Positions 17,059 to 25,637 of a stretch of 64,000 nucleotides of DNA are shown here, one piece after another; positions within the stretch are counted from its first letter, which is position 1; each line of letters starts with the position of its first letter. The position numbers and the translations under genes were made by a program. The DNA comes from a bacterium (lineage in GTDB: Bacteria > SZUA-79 > Acidulodesulfobacterales > Acidulodesulfobacteraceae). The DNA lies in contig JAJZBN010000001.1 in NCBI GenBank assembly GCA_021798875.1, positions 83,634-147,633 of the forward strand. The letters are read 5' to 3'. Under the pieces are notes generated by a model that was given only the letters and a program-made list of their open reading frames with translations, searched no databases and was not told the origin of the DNA.

Positions 17059-17838
17059 ATGGAAAAAAAAGATATTTTAAAAATAGGAAAATATGAATTT
17101 AAGTCGAGGCTGCTTATAGGAACCGGAAAATACCCCGATTTTCAAACAATGAAAGATGCGGCGGATATTTCCGGAGCGGAAATAATAACCGTCGCCGTAA
17201 GAAGAATCGACTTTAACGCCAAAGAAAATTTATTGTCTTATATTGACCTCGATAAGTATATTCTTCTGCCGAATACCGCAGGATGCTATACGGCGGAAGA
17301 CGCGGTAAACACTTTGATGCTTGCAAGGGAATTAGACGTTTTTAGAACAGACCTCGTAAAATTGGAAGTGATAGGCGACCAAAAGACCCTATATCCGGAC
17401 AACGAAGAACTGTTAAAGGCGGCAAAAATTTTAGTCAAAGAAGGATTTACAGTTATGCCTTATATGATGGATGATCCCGTACTTGCAAAAAAGCTCGAAG
17501 ACATCGGGTGTCCGGTAGTTATGCCGCTTGCTTCTCCCATAGGTTCCGGTTTAGGCATAAGAAATCCGTATAACATAAAAATAATTAAAGAAACCGTCTC
17601 CGTTCCCGTAATAGTTGACGCTGGAGTAGGAACGGCTTCCGATGCATGTAAAACTATGGAGCTCGGCGTTGACGGCATTCTTATTAACACGGCGATTGCC
17701 GGAGCCGCAGATCCGGTTAATATGGCAGACGCTATGAAAAAAGCCGTAGAGGCAGGAAGGCAGGCATATTTATCGGGAAGAATTCCTATGAAACTTTATG
17801 CTCAGGCTTCAACCCAAATGGAGGGGATAGTATTTTGA
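17059..17838 (+). CDS. thiG: Thiazole synthase ThiG
   Basis: 259 aa, full length. It condenses ThiS thiocarboxylate, dehydroglycine and deoxyxylulose 5-phosphate into the thiazole phosphate. The Schiff-base lysine is K101 in [10 protein letters not shown]. Other family blocks are [65 protein letters not shown] and [14 protein letters not shown]. Its stop codon overlaps the TTG start of rluB. ThiG needs dehydroglycine from ThiO (oxidase) or ThiH (lyase); neither is here, which focuses attention on the CofH-family gene of the same operon. Confidence 0.96.
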   Translation: MEKKDILKIGKYEFKSRLLIGTGKYPDFQTMKDAADISGAEIITVAVRRIDFNAKENLLSYIDLDKYILLPNTAGCYTAEDAVNTLMLARELDVFRTDLVKLEVIGDQKTLYPDNEELLKAAKILVKEGFTVMPYMMDDPVLAKKLEDIGCPVVMPLASPIGSGLGIRNPYNIKIIKETVSVPVIVDAGVGTASDACKTMELGVDGILINTAIAGAADPVNMADAMKKAVEAGRQAYLSGRIPMKLYAQASTQMEGIVF

Positions 17839-18806
17839 CAAAAGAAAAAAAAATAAAATCGGGAAAATCTTATAAGTCCGATATCCCTATTACGTCTTTG
17901 ACGAAATCGGCGAAGTCGTCGTCGGCACCTAAGACTTCTAAGGACTTAAAACCATCATCTAAGACTTCCAAGTATTCCGCGATTTCTAAATATGCGAATA
18001 ATAATCCGTCAAAATCAAAGCCTGTAAAGTCAGCAAAATCGGCGTCGCCTGCGTCCGGCACGGGAAACGCAACGATAAGACTAAATAAATTTATAGCTAT
18101 GCATACCGGCGTTTCAAGAAGAAATGCAGATGAAATCATCGAAGATGGCAGAGTTGCAATAAACGGAAAAAAAATAAATAAACTTGCAGTTTCGGTTAAG
18201 CCTGGCGACGAGGTTTCCGTCGACGGTAAAAAAATTAAATTTAAAGAAGAGCCTAAAGTTTATATCATGCTTAACAAACCCCAAGGTTATATTACCGCGG
18301 TAAAATCCGAAGAAGGTTTTAAGACGGTAATGGAATTGGTGAAAAAAGAAACCTTGAAATACAAGCATATATTTCCTGCCGGCAGACTCGATTTTATGAG
18401 CGAGGGTATGCTTATACTTACAAACGACGGCGATTTTTCTTATAAATTGACGCATCCAAAATTCGATGTATTAAAAACCTATATAGTAGAAGTTAAAGGA
18501 GATCTGACCTCAGACCTTTTCAACAGAATAAGAAAAGGCGTAAGGCTCAAAGAAACCGGTCTTTTAAAACCGGACGACGTAAGAATAGTCAGAAAAAATC
18601 CCAATAAGTTTATACTGTCTATTGATTTAACCCACGGAAAAAACCGTGAAATAAGACGCCTTATGGAGTTTTTTAATCTTAAAATTTTAATGCTTAAAAG
18701 AGTAAGAATTGGCGGACTGTATATAGGCGACCTGCCTTCCGGCGAATACCGCATATTAAACAAAAGAACCGCTGAATTGGCTATTTCCAACGCAGACTCG
18801 GATTAA
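17835..18806 (+). CDS. rluB: RluB/RsuA-family pseudouridine synthase
   Basis: 323 aa. TTG start overlapping the thiG stop (TTGA), with GGAGGGG 10 nt upstream. Residues 1-77 are a Ser/Lys/Ala-rich disordered extension; 80-127 is an S4 RNA-binding domain ([20 protein letters not shown]); 140-310 is the catalytic domain with Asp186 in [13 protein letters not shown]. RluB modifies U2605 of 23S rRNA; RsuA-type targets are possible. The extension is not normal for the family. Translational coupling to thiG is unusual and probably only positional, since rluB often lies beside scpA, as here. Confidence 0.9.
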   Translation: MTKEKKIKSGKSYKSDIPITSLTKSAKSSSAPKTSKDLKPSSKTSKYSAISKYANNNPSKSKPVKSAKSASPASGTGNATIRLNKFIAMHTGVSRRNADEIIEDGRVAINGKKINKLAVSVKPGDEVSVDGKKIKFKEEPKVYIMLNKPQGYITAVKSEEGFKTVMELVKKETLKYKHIFPAGRLDFMSEGMLILTNDGDFSYKLTHPKFDVLKTYIVEVKGDLTSDLFNRIRKGVRLKETGLLKPDDVRIVRKNPNKFILSIDLTHGKNREIRRLMEFFNLKILMLKRVRIGGLYIGDLPSGEYRILNKRTAELAISNADSD

Positions 18807-18885
18807 TGTTAATATGCTGCGGCACGACTCAAATAAATAAATATCTTTCTGCTTCGGTTTGCCGTAATGCAGTATGCAGTAAAAG

Positions 18886-19033
18886 AAAAAGGTGTCAGAT
18901 ATTATTTTCCGCATACGTAATAGTCAATTTATAAATAAACTAATTGCAGAAAATTAATCTGACACCTTTTTCGTATCGACTAAACCGGCAAACGTAGTCG
19001 GGAGTAAGCAAATAAATAAATCTGACACCTTTA
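18886..19033. repeat. Inverted GGTGTCAGA repeats in convergent gap
   Basis: AAAAAGGTGTCAGAT at 18886-18900 is mirrored by ATCTGACACCTTTTT at about 18957-18971, and a third copy, again inverted, AATCTGACACCTTT, lies at about 19019-19032. They occupy the 230-nt gap between the 3' ends of rluB and scpA. They are the same family as the tandem copies between thiS and thiG. The T-rich inverted copy could help termination. Confidence 0.75.
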
Positions 19034-19036
19034 AAA

Positions 19037-20029
19037 TTAGTTCATGCTTGCTATTTTTGAACGGTACGTTTCGAGACTGCCGGAAACGGGAGCAATGTAT
19101 ATATCGCCGAATAGCTGAATCTGGTCGATGGTGATAAGGAGAAGTCTTGCCATTTCTAATACCGCAAGAAAATATGTAAAAAATTCATCTTTGTTGCGGC
19201 TGTTTTTTACGATTACTCCAAAAGTAATATTATTGCCTGTATGTGCAATAGTATATGAATTATCTTCTGAATTATTTTCAGCGCTAAAATTCTCGAAATA
19301 ATAAATATTGTCGTTAAATTTCTCCATTATTTCTATAATTTTTTCTTTTACGGAAAAGTTTTCTTTGGCTACTTCGTATACGCTGATCCTGTTTTGCGCT
19401 TCTTTAATTTTATCGTAAAAATATTTAGAAAGTATGAATATATTCGCTTCAAAAACGACCCCGTTATTTTTATTCCGATTTTGTATGATAAGAGTGCCGT
19501 TTTCGTCTTCGCTTTCATCGTTTTGAACAATTTTAACTCCGAACACGTCGCGTCCGAGTATAGGGCGGTTATTTAAAAATTCGGCAACTTCTTTGACTTT
19601 TTTATACTCCAAAAGCATATCCGTCAATTCGGCTCTCGGGTCTTCTATGTCGCCGTCATCGTCTTCGCCGTTTTCTGTATTGCGTTTGGGCAGGAGCATT
19701 ACCGATTTGATATATATAAGCTGCGCCGCCATCACTATAAAATCTCCGCCGGAATCTAAATTTAAAGCGCTGGCGTCGCCTTTGCTCATGTCTTCCGCCG
19801 TATCTTCGTCTTCGGTCAAAATTCCGCTTTTTTCGTCTATGCCTATGGCTTCCAAATATTGGTTCGTTATTTCGACTATCGGAATATCGTATATATTTAT
19901 CTTATTCTTTTTTATTAAAGTTAAAAGCAGGTCTAAGGGTCCGTTGTAGGCTTCGAGATTTACTTTGGGATAAAAGGAATTTAAATTTGAAGAAACAGTT
20001 ACGGTATTTTGCCGTTTAACGGGATGCAT
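19037..20029 (-). CDS. scpA: Segregation and condensation protein A (ScpA)
   Basis: 330 aa. The kleisin of the SMC condensin complex. N-terminal landmarks NLEAYNGPLDLLLTLIKKNKINIYDIPIVEIT and GGDFIVMAAQLIYIKSVMLLP, then AELTDMLLEYKKVKEVAEFL, are diagnostic. The family is usually about 250 aa; this copy has an acidic insertion (about 75-95, and 120-130) and a longer middle section. It lies convergent to rluB. No scpB is next to it within the window. The first in-frame ATG is used. Confidence 0.93.
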   Translation of the reverse strand: MHPVKRQNTVTVSSNLNSFYPKVNLEAYNGPLDLLLTLIKKNKINIYDIPIVEITNQYLEAIGIDEKSGILTEDEDTAEDMSKGDASALNLDSGGDFIVMAAQLIYIKSVMLLPKRNTENGEDDDGDIEDPRAELTDMLLEYKKVKEVAEFLNNRPILGRDVFGVKIVQNDESEDENGTLIIQNRNKNNGVVFEANIFILSKYFYDKIKEAQNRISVYEVAKENFSVKEKIIEIMEKFNDNIYYFENFSAENNSEDNSYTIAHTGNNITFGVIVKNSRNKDEFFTYFLAVLEMARLLLITIDQIQLFGDIYIAPVSGSLETYRSKIASMN

Positions 20030-20085
20030 TATTATAATCTATAAATATATAATATATATAACTAAATTAAAATACGGCAAATTCA

Positions 20086-20802
20086 TTAAAAATAAAGATT
20101 TTTTAAAACTATATCGTTTACTATAAAGTTAAAAGAAACTACTAAAAAATTGCCCGGATCGATTAAAAGCAATATTAAAATTAAAAATATGCCGAAAGGT
20201 TCTAATTTGCTTAAGTAACCCGAAAAAGGCTCCGGTAAAAGACTGACGGCTATCCTGCCGCCGTCCAAAGGAGGAATAGGTATTAAATTAAACGTTCCGA
20301 GTATTACATTTATCATTATGCCGATAAAAAGCATAAAAGTCACCGGATAAATAAAAAATTTTAAAACAGGGGCGCCGTGAACCGCCTGGAAGTGCAGATG
20401 ACTAATGAAGTATGCAAGATATAAATTCATAACCGGAAATTCAAAAAGTATAATCTTTAAAAAAACAAAACATATAAAAGCCAGAATAAAATTAGTGACC
20501 GGTCCTGCCGCAGCAACGAATCCAGTATCTCTTTTAGGATTTTTAAGCCCGTTAAAATTTACCGGAACAGGCTTTGCATAGCCGAATAGAAACGGAGAAC
20601 CTACCAAAATTAATAATAAAGGGAGGAGTATGGTTCCAAACGGGTCTATATGCTTAATAGGATTAAGCGTCAGCCTGCCTGCGTTTTTTGCGGTATCGTC
20701 GCCGAAAATATGGGCTACGTAGCCGTGTGAAACCTCGTGAAGTATTATGGCGAATAAAACCGGAATTATTGCTATTACTATAAGCTGAATCGTATTATTC
20801 AT
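20086..20802 (-). CDS. Site-2 protease-like M50 metallopeptidase
   Basis: 238 aa, polytopic. Zinc site HEVSH at residues 22-26 (HExxH) inside the first helix, with the third ligand in NLIPIPPLDGG (about 195). The FGYAKPVPVNFNGLKNPKRD and AAAGPVTNFILA blocks mark the YwhC/ytpR-type family of small M50 proteins. These cleave membrane-embedded substrates; the substrate here is unknown. It lies 56 nt upstream of scpA on the same strand, a common pairing in bacteria. Confidence 0.9.
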   Translation of the reverse strand: MNNTIQLIVIAIIPVLFAIILHEVSHGYVAHIFGDDTAKNAGRLTLNPIKHIDPFGTILLPLLLILVGSPFLFGYAKPVPVNFNGLKNPKRDTGFVAAAGPVTNFILAFICFVFLKIILFEFPVMNLYLAYFISHLHFQAVHGAPVLKFFIYPVTFMLFIGIMINVILGTFNLIPIPPLDGGRIAVSLLPEPFSGYLSKLEPFGIFLILILLLIDPGNFLVVSFNFIVNDIVLKNLYF

Positions 20803-20970
20803 ATTAAGACATTATACGATTATTTTTTCTTATAAATCAACATAATTTTATTATCCTTTTTTTCTATTTCTATCTTGTTCTATTCGTAATGTTTATTATT
20901 TTATTTTTGTTTTAATTTTTCCGTTAATTTTTTGTCCGCAATAATATATAATGATAAGATATACGTAAAC

Positions 20971-23454
20971 ATGAAAACAAACCATAAACTTTATAGCAAA
21001 CTTAATGCCGACGTTCTGCCTTTCGTCCAGAAACCTGTCAGATATCTTGGTTTGGAAACAGGAACTACCATAAAAGATATCAAAAATATTCCTTTAAAAT
21101 TTGCTTTGGCTTTCCCCGATTTTTACGAACTCGGCATGAGCCATATAGGAATGGGAATAATATACGATATTTTAAACTCCGTCGATTATATTGCCTGCGA
21201 AAGAGTTTACCTGCCTTATCCAGATATGAACACAAAACTTAAAGAGCATAATATTCCTTTATTTTCCTTAGAATCTTTTGAAGAAATTAAAAATTTCGAC
21301 ATAGCAGGTTTTTCGCTTCAGTACGAATTATCATATACCAATATATTATTAATGCTTGAACTTTCGGGTATTCCTTTATTTTCCAAAGACCGGACCGGTA
21401 CTGACTTTCCTTTCGTAGGAGCGGGCGGACCTTGCGCTTTTAACCCCCTGCCGTTAAACGACTTTATGGATTTTTTCATAATAGGAGACGGCGAAATTAC
21501 TACCGTCTTAGTATGCGATGCGGTATTGAAGGCAAAAAACGAACTAAAATCGGGCATTATAGATATATCGGATTACAGAAATTACGTTAAAAGAAAACTT
21601 GCCGAAATACGCGGCGTTTATGTGCCTGGAATTTCAAAAACAGTAATAAAATCATTACTTAACAATATAGATTTAAATTATAACTTTAATAATTGCGATA
21701 GCCTTAATAGCTTTAATAATCTTAATAGCGGTAATGTTTCTAACTCTAAAAACATTGGACAAAGCGGACACAACTATAACTATATAAATAAACATATCGT
21801 ACCGCTTATAGAAACCGTCCACAACAGGCTTGCCGTCGAGATAGCGAGGGGCTGTTCTTCCGGATGCAGGTTCTGCCAGGCAGGCTATATTTACAGGCCG
21901 GTAAGGGAAAGAAAAAAAGATACGGTAGTAAATGCCGTAAAACACGGATTACATACTACAGGTTTGGAAGAAATATCGCTTTCTTCGCTTTCTACTGGAG
22001 ATTATTCCGAAATAGAACCGCTGCTTTCCGAATTAGCCGAATTGACTACCGAAGAGAGAATATCTATGTCTTTTCCGTCTATGAGAATAGGTTCTTTAAG
22101 CGAAGATATACTTAAAAAAACCGCCGCAGTCAAAAAAACAAATTTTACGCTGGCTCCTGAAGCAGGAACACAGAGACTAAGAAATATCATTAATAAAAAT
22201 ATATCCGAAACGGATCTTCTTAATGAAGCGGCAGAGCTTTCTCAAAAAGGATATAAGTCGTTAAAGCTTTATTTCATGATAGGTCTTCCTTTCGAGAGGA
22301 TCGCCGACTTAGACGGAATAGCCTATTTAATAGCAAAAATAAAAAGCGTCGCAAAAGGACTTAACGTTACCGTTAACGTCAATAACTTCGTTCCAAAACC
22401 GCATACTCCTTTTCAGTGGTTTCCGATGGAAAAAGAAGAAGCGCTTAGCTTTAAAATAAATTATTTAAAAAAGATATTGAAACCGCTGAACGTAAATTTT
22501 AAATATCAGGACCCCAAAGTTAGTTTTGTAGAAGCGCTGATATCGAGAGGGAATGAATTTACGTCTAAAATTATCTATAAGGCGTACAAATCGGGAGCCG
22601 TTTACGACAGCGAGTCGAGGCTTTTTAACTTTGATGCATGGATGAAAGCCCTTGAAAACTCAAATGAGAATTATTACGGAAATATTTATAATAAAGAAAA
22701 CGATTTTAATTATACAGATCATACGGATTATTTGAAATATTTATATGAAGAAAAAAATATAAACGATCCGCTTCCCTGGGATTTCATTGATATTCTGGTC
22801 GATAAAAAATTTTTAAAAGAAGAATATAAAAAATCTTGCATGCAGAACGCAAAGTCTATTTATTATTTTAGTTCCGAAATAAATACAACTGAAGATCTTC
22901 TTACCCAAAATTGCAGAAAAATATGTTATTTATGCGGCGTATGCGATTTTAAAACCGTAAGTCCTGTTTATTCATCCAAAGACGCAAATACAAAAATGCA
23001 TAAAAAAAATATCAAAAATAATGAAAATGAAAAAGATGAGAATAGCGGCGTAAAAGACGCCTTTTTTAATGAAACCGGCGGAAACAGTGTAGAACCCGAT
23101 AATTTTAACGACAATAATAATATTAAGGCAAAAACCGTTCCGTTTTCAGAAATAACTTTTACTTATTCCAAAAGAGGAATAGCTAAATATCTTGGGCATT
23201 TAGAAACCGTTAAAATACTGCTTAAAGCATTCAAGATGCTAAAAATTCCGCTTTTATACAAAGAATCCCAATATGTATTGAGGCCAAAACTTAGCTATTC
23301 GAATCCTATACCTTTTATGTCGGAAAGCGACGAGTTGTATGTTAAGGGGAGAATTCCAAAAATTCATGCCGCATCTATGAATTTAAACGATTTAAAAGAT
23401 AAAATAAATAGTTTGCTGCCCGAAGGATTAAAAATTATAAATATAAACATATAA
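20971..23454 (+). CDS. TIGR03960-like radical SAM protein with DUF2344 C-terminus
   Basis: 827 aa from the ATG at 20971 (an upstream TTG at 20932 is open but less likely). N-terminal region (KFALAFPDFYELGMSHIGM) resembles the B12-binding-like domain of this family; radical SAM core has Cys295-x3-Cys299-x2-Cys302 (GCSSGCRFCQAG). A Cys cluster CRKICYLCGVC lies near 650, and the last 120 residues (FTYSKRGIAKYLGHLE...) are DUF2344. Function is not established. An Asn-rich insertion at about 230-275 and an acidic Asn-rich linker around 685-725 are not conserved parts of the family. Divergent from the M50 gene. Confidence 0.88.
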   Translation: MKTNHKLYSKLNADVLPFVQKPVRYLGLETGTTIKDIKNIPLKFALAFPDFYELGMSHIGMGIIYDILNSVDYIACERVYLPYPDMNTKLKEHNIPLFSLESFEEIKNFDIAGFSLQYELSYTNILLMLELSGIPLFSKDRTGTDFPFVGAGGPCAFNPLPLNDFMDFFIIGDGEITTVLVCDAVLKAKNELKSGIIDISDYRNYVKRKLAEIRGVYVPGISKTVIKSLLNNIDLNYNFNNCDSLNSFNNLNSGNVSNSKNIGQSGHNYNYINKHIVPLIETVHNRLAVEIARGCSSGCRFCQAGYIYRPVRERKKDTVVNAVKHGLHTTGLEEISLSSLSTGDYSEIEPLLSELAELTTEERISMSFPSMRIGSLSEDILKKTAAVKKTNFTLAPEAGTQRLRNIINKNISETDLLNEAAELSQKGYKSLKLYFMIGLPFERIADLDGIAYLIAKIKSVAKGLNVTVNVNNFVPKPHTPFQWFPMEKEEALSFKINYLKKILKPLNVNFKYQDPKVSFVEALISRGNEFTSKIIYKAYKSGAVYDSESRLFNFDAWMKALENSNENYYGNIYNKENDFNYTDHTDYLKYLYEEKNINDPLPWDFIDILVDKKFLKEEYKKSCMQNAKSIYYFSSEINTTEDLLTQNCRKICYLCGVCDFKTVSPVYSSKDANTKMHKKNIKNNENEKDENSGVKDAFFNETGGNSVEPDNFNDNNNIKAKTVPFSEITFTYSKRGIAKYLGHLETVKILLKAFKMLKIPLLYKESQYVLRPKLSYSNPIPFMSESDELYVKGRIPKIHAASMNLNDLKDKINSLLPEGLKIININI

Positions 23455-23463
23455 AAAAATTTA

Positions 23464-23491
23464 TTGACAAATTTAAAAATAGTTATATTAT
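23464..23491 (+). promoter_or_regulatory. Sigma70-like promoter candidate
   Basis: TTGACA (23464-23469), 16-nt spacer, TATTAT (23486-23491). It is about 215 nt upstream of the cytochrome gene. A 12-bp palindrome ATATCGCGATAT (23569-23580) between promoter and gene could be an operator. Confidence 0.45.
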
Positions 23492-23704
23492 ATATAAGAT
23501 AATAGGTCAGTGAAATACTGAAATAAATTAAATATTATATCGTATTTATAAATATATTATACTATTGCATATCGCGATATATGCGGCATAAAACATCAGG
23601 GGTATAATTTTAATCATTTTTTTAAATTTAAATTAATTTAACTGGTGATGGAAATAAGATTATAAATTTAATTTAATGTTTAATTAATTAGGGAGGGTAA
23701 GAAA

Positions 23705-24190
23705 TTGAAAGCATTGAAAGGAAAAAAGGGGTTAACCGTTTTATTTACCGCATTATTTTTAGTATTGGTAAGTTTCAGTCTCTACGGCTGCGCAAAAAAA
23801 CCTGCCGCAACTACTACTAAGCCGGCTAAAAAAGTCAAGAAAGCCGCTAAAAAAGCATCAAAAACTTCTAAAGTTAAAACAAAAACAAAAAAAGCAAAAG
23901 CAAAAGCAAAAACCGTATCCGCTTCCAAACCGGCAGCCGGAAATTTAAAAACCGCCGCAATGAAAATTATTAAAGCTCAGGGATGTCAGGGATGCCACGT
24001 AATTGACGGAAAAGGCGGTTCGATAGGCCCAAATCTCGACAAAGAAGGAACAAGGGGTCATTCCGTACATTGGATAGAAGTCCAGATTAATACGCCTAAG
24101 GTTCACGATAAAACCACTATGATGCCTAATCATAACCTTAATCCGACACAGTTAAAAACCGTTGCGGAATATCTTGAATCTTTAAAATAA
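23705..24190 (+). CDS. Lipid-anchored mono-heme cytochrome c
   Basis: 161 aa from a TTG start behind GGGAGGG. Signal peptide with lipobox (SLYGC, Cys29). Residues 31-79 are a Lys/Ala/Thr-rich linker reminiscent of histone H1. The C-terminal domain is a class I cytochrome c: heme motif C94QGCH98, IGPNLDKEGTRG, and a likely axial Met in TTMMPNHNL (139 or 140). It would carry electrons in the periplasm while tethered to a membrane. It is a single-gene unit with a strong terminator directly downstream. The very basic linker is unusual for this family. Confidence 0.9.
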   Translation: MKALKGKKGLTVLFTALFLVLVSFSLYGCAKKPAATTTKPAKKVKKAAKKASKTSKVKTKTKKAKAKAKTVSASKPAAGNLKTAAMKIIKAQGCQGCHVIDGKGGSIGPNLDKEGTRGHSVHWIEVQINTPKVHDKTTMMPNHNLNPTQLKTVAEYLESLK

Positions 24191-24237
24191 TTTTTTAACC
24201 TCATTAAGCAAAATTAATTAAAATAATTAAAAAAAAT

Positions 24238-24290
24238 AAAAGGCATCTATGAATAAATTGAATAAATTTAAATTCATAGATGCCTTTTTA
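24238..24290 (+). terminator. Strong intrinsic terminator
   Basis: A 17-bp stem (AAAAGGCATCTATGAAT paired with ATTCATAGATGCCTTTT, loop 17 nt) with a T tract after it. A run of A before the left arm would make it work in both directions. It ends the cytochrome transcript. Confidence 0.88.
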
Positions 24291-24331
24291 TATGAATATA
24301 TACTGTTATGTAAAAATTAAAAAAATTCATT

Positions 24332-25435
24332 ATGATAACAAATAACAAAAATAAAACCGTATTAATAATATTATTAATAATCATTGTTGTTTTAGCGGCC
24401 GGAATGCTGCTGTATAAAAATTTTAACTCAAAATCTTTCGCCCCGGTATCTATATCAAAATCAAAAACTGCTAAAATTAAACTTACGAGATATCAAAAAT
24501 TTAAAAAATTTTGGCATAAAATGTACGCCCATCTCCGCACAGAGAAAGTCATTTATTCTTTAAGACCGCTTTATAACGATAAAATTAATAAAATAGAAAC
24601 ATACAGTTTAACCCTTACTTCTTACGACGGGCTTCAGCTGAAGGGCTATTTCGCAATTCCATACGGAGTAAAAGGGAAAAAATATCCGGGGGTTCTCTTG
24701 CTTCACGGTTACGGTTCATACGGAACGCCTGGCTGGGCTCATTTTTTTGCAAGAAGGGGATATGCCGCTCTTTCCATAGATTTAAGGGGTCACGGCAGAA
24801 GCACTACGGTTTATCATCCGGGTTTTCCTGGTCTTATGACTAACGGAATTCTTCACGTAAAAAGTTTTTCTATGGTTAAAATAGTAATGGACTCTCTTGC
24901 ATCATTAAGATTTCTTGAACACTATAAAGATATAAACAATAAATATATTTTCGTTACCGGCGGAAGTATGGGCGGAGGACTTTCTTTAATCGACGCCGCT
25001 ATCGATCCTCACGTTACTGCGGCGGCTGGAGACGTTCCGTTTTTAAGCGATATTCCGGTCCAGATGCCGCTCGCAAAAATGGGTCCTTATATGGAAGTTA
25101 AGGCTTTTTTAAAGAAACATCCCGAAGACAAAGCTAAAGTTATGCGTTCTTTATATTACGTAGATACCAAACATTTTGCAAAATGGATAAAAGTTCCGGT
25201 TATGATAGGCATTGGACTTAAAGACGAAGACTGTCCGCCTAAAGGCACATTGGCGGTTTATAAACTTATTAAATCGAAGAAAAAACTTTTCGTTGCGAAA
25301 AACAGCGGCCACGTCGTACTTCCCGGCTGGAATATGGAAGTTTTTAAATTTTTTGCTCCTTATCTGCCGAAATCTGATAAGGACGTAGCTAAAAAACCCG
25401 AAAAAAGCGATAAAAACGGAAGGAAATTTTTATAA
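24332..25435 (+). CDS. Membrane-anchored alpha/beta hydrolase
   Basis: 367 aa. N-terminal membrane anchor (residues 9-28), then an alpha/beta-hydrolase domain: oxyanion motif LLLHGYGSYG (123-132), LRGHGRS (151-157), nucleophile Ser212 in GGSMGGG, probable acid Asp in GIGLKDEDCPP (about 292) and catalytic His in NSGHVVLPGW. The style (LKGYFAIPYG..., dienelactone or acetyl-xylan esterase type) points to an esterase or peptidase acting outside the cytoplasmic membrane; substrate unknown. Single gene between a terminator and a long gap. Confidence 0.85.
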   Translation: MITNNKNKTVLIILLIIIVVLAAGMLLYKNFNSKSFAPVSISKSKTAKIKLTRYQKFKKFWHKMYAHLRTEKVIYSLRPLYNDKINKIETYSLTLTSYDGLQLKGYFAIPYGVKGKKYPGVLLLHGYGSYGTPGWAHFFARRGYAALSIDLRGHGRSTTVYHPGFPGLMTNGILHVKSFSMVKIVMDSLASLRFLEHYKDINNKYIFVTGGSMGGGLSLIDAAIDPHVTAAAGDVPFLSDIPVQMPLAKMGPYMEVKAFLKKHPEDKAKVMRSLYYVDTKHFAKWIKVPVMIGIGLKDEDCPPKGTLAVYKLIKSKKKLFVAKNSGHVVLPGWNMEVFKFFAPYLPKSDKDVAKKPEKSDKNGRKFL

Positions 25436-25470
25436 TAATCCTTTAATCCTGCAATAGAATTTTTACTTTC

Positions 25471-25505
25471 TGGATGAGCCGTCTAAATACCCGACGGTTC
25501 ATCAG
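25471..25505. other. Hairpin downstream of the hydrolase gene
   Basis: GATGAGCCGTC and GACGGTTCATC form an 11-bp stem with one G-T pair around an 8-9 nt loop. No T tract follows, so it is either a weak terminator or a repeat element. Confidence 0.4.
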
Positions 25506-25637
25506 ATTCAATATAGCTTTTAAGTATTTAATGTAATTTCTAATGCGGGATTAAGGTAATCAATATAACGACAAAAAACTTCCCGAATATGTTATAATGG
25601 TTAGAAAAATTTGTACGAAAAATTTAAAGGGAATTTT

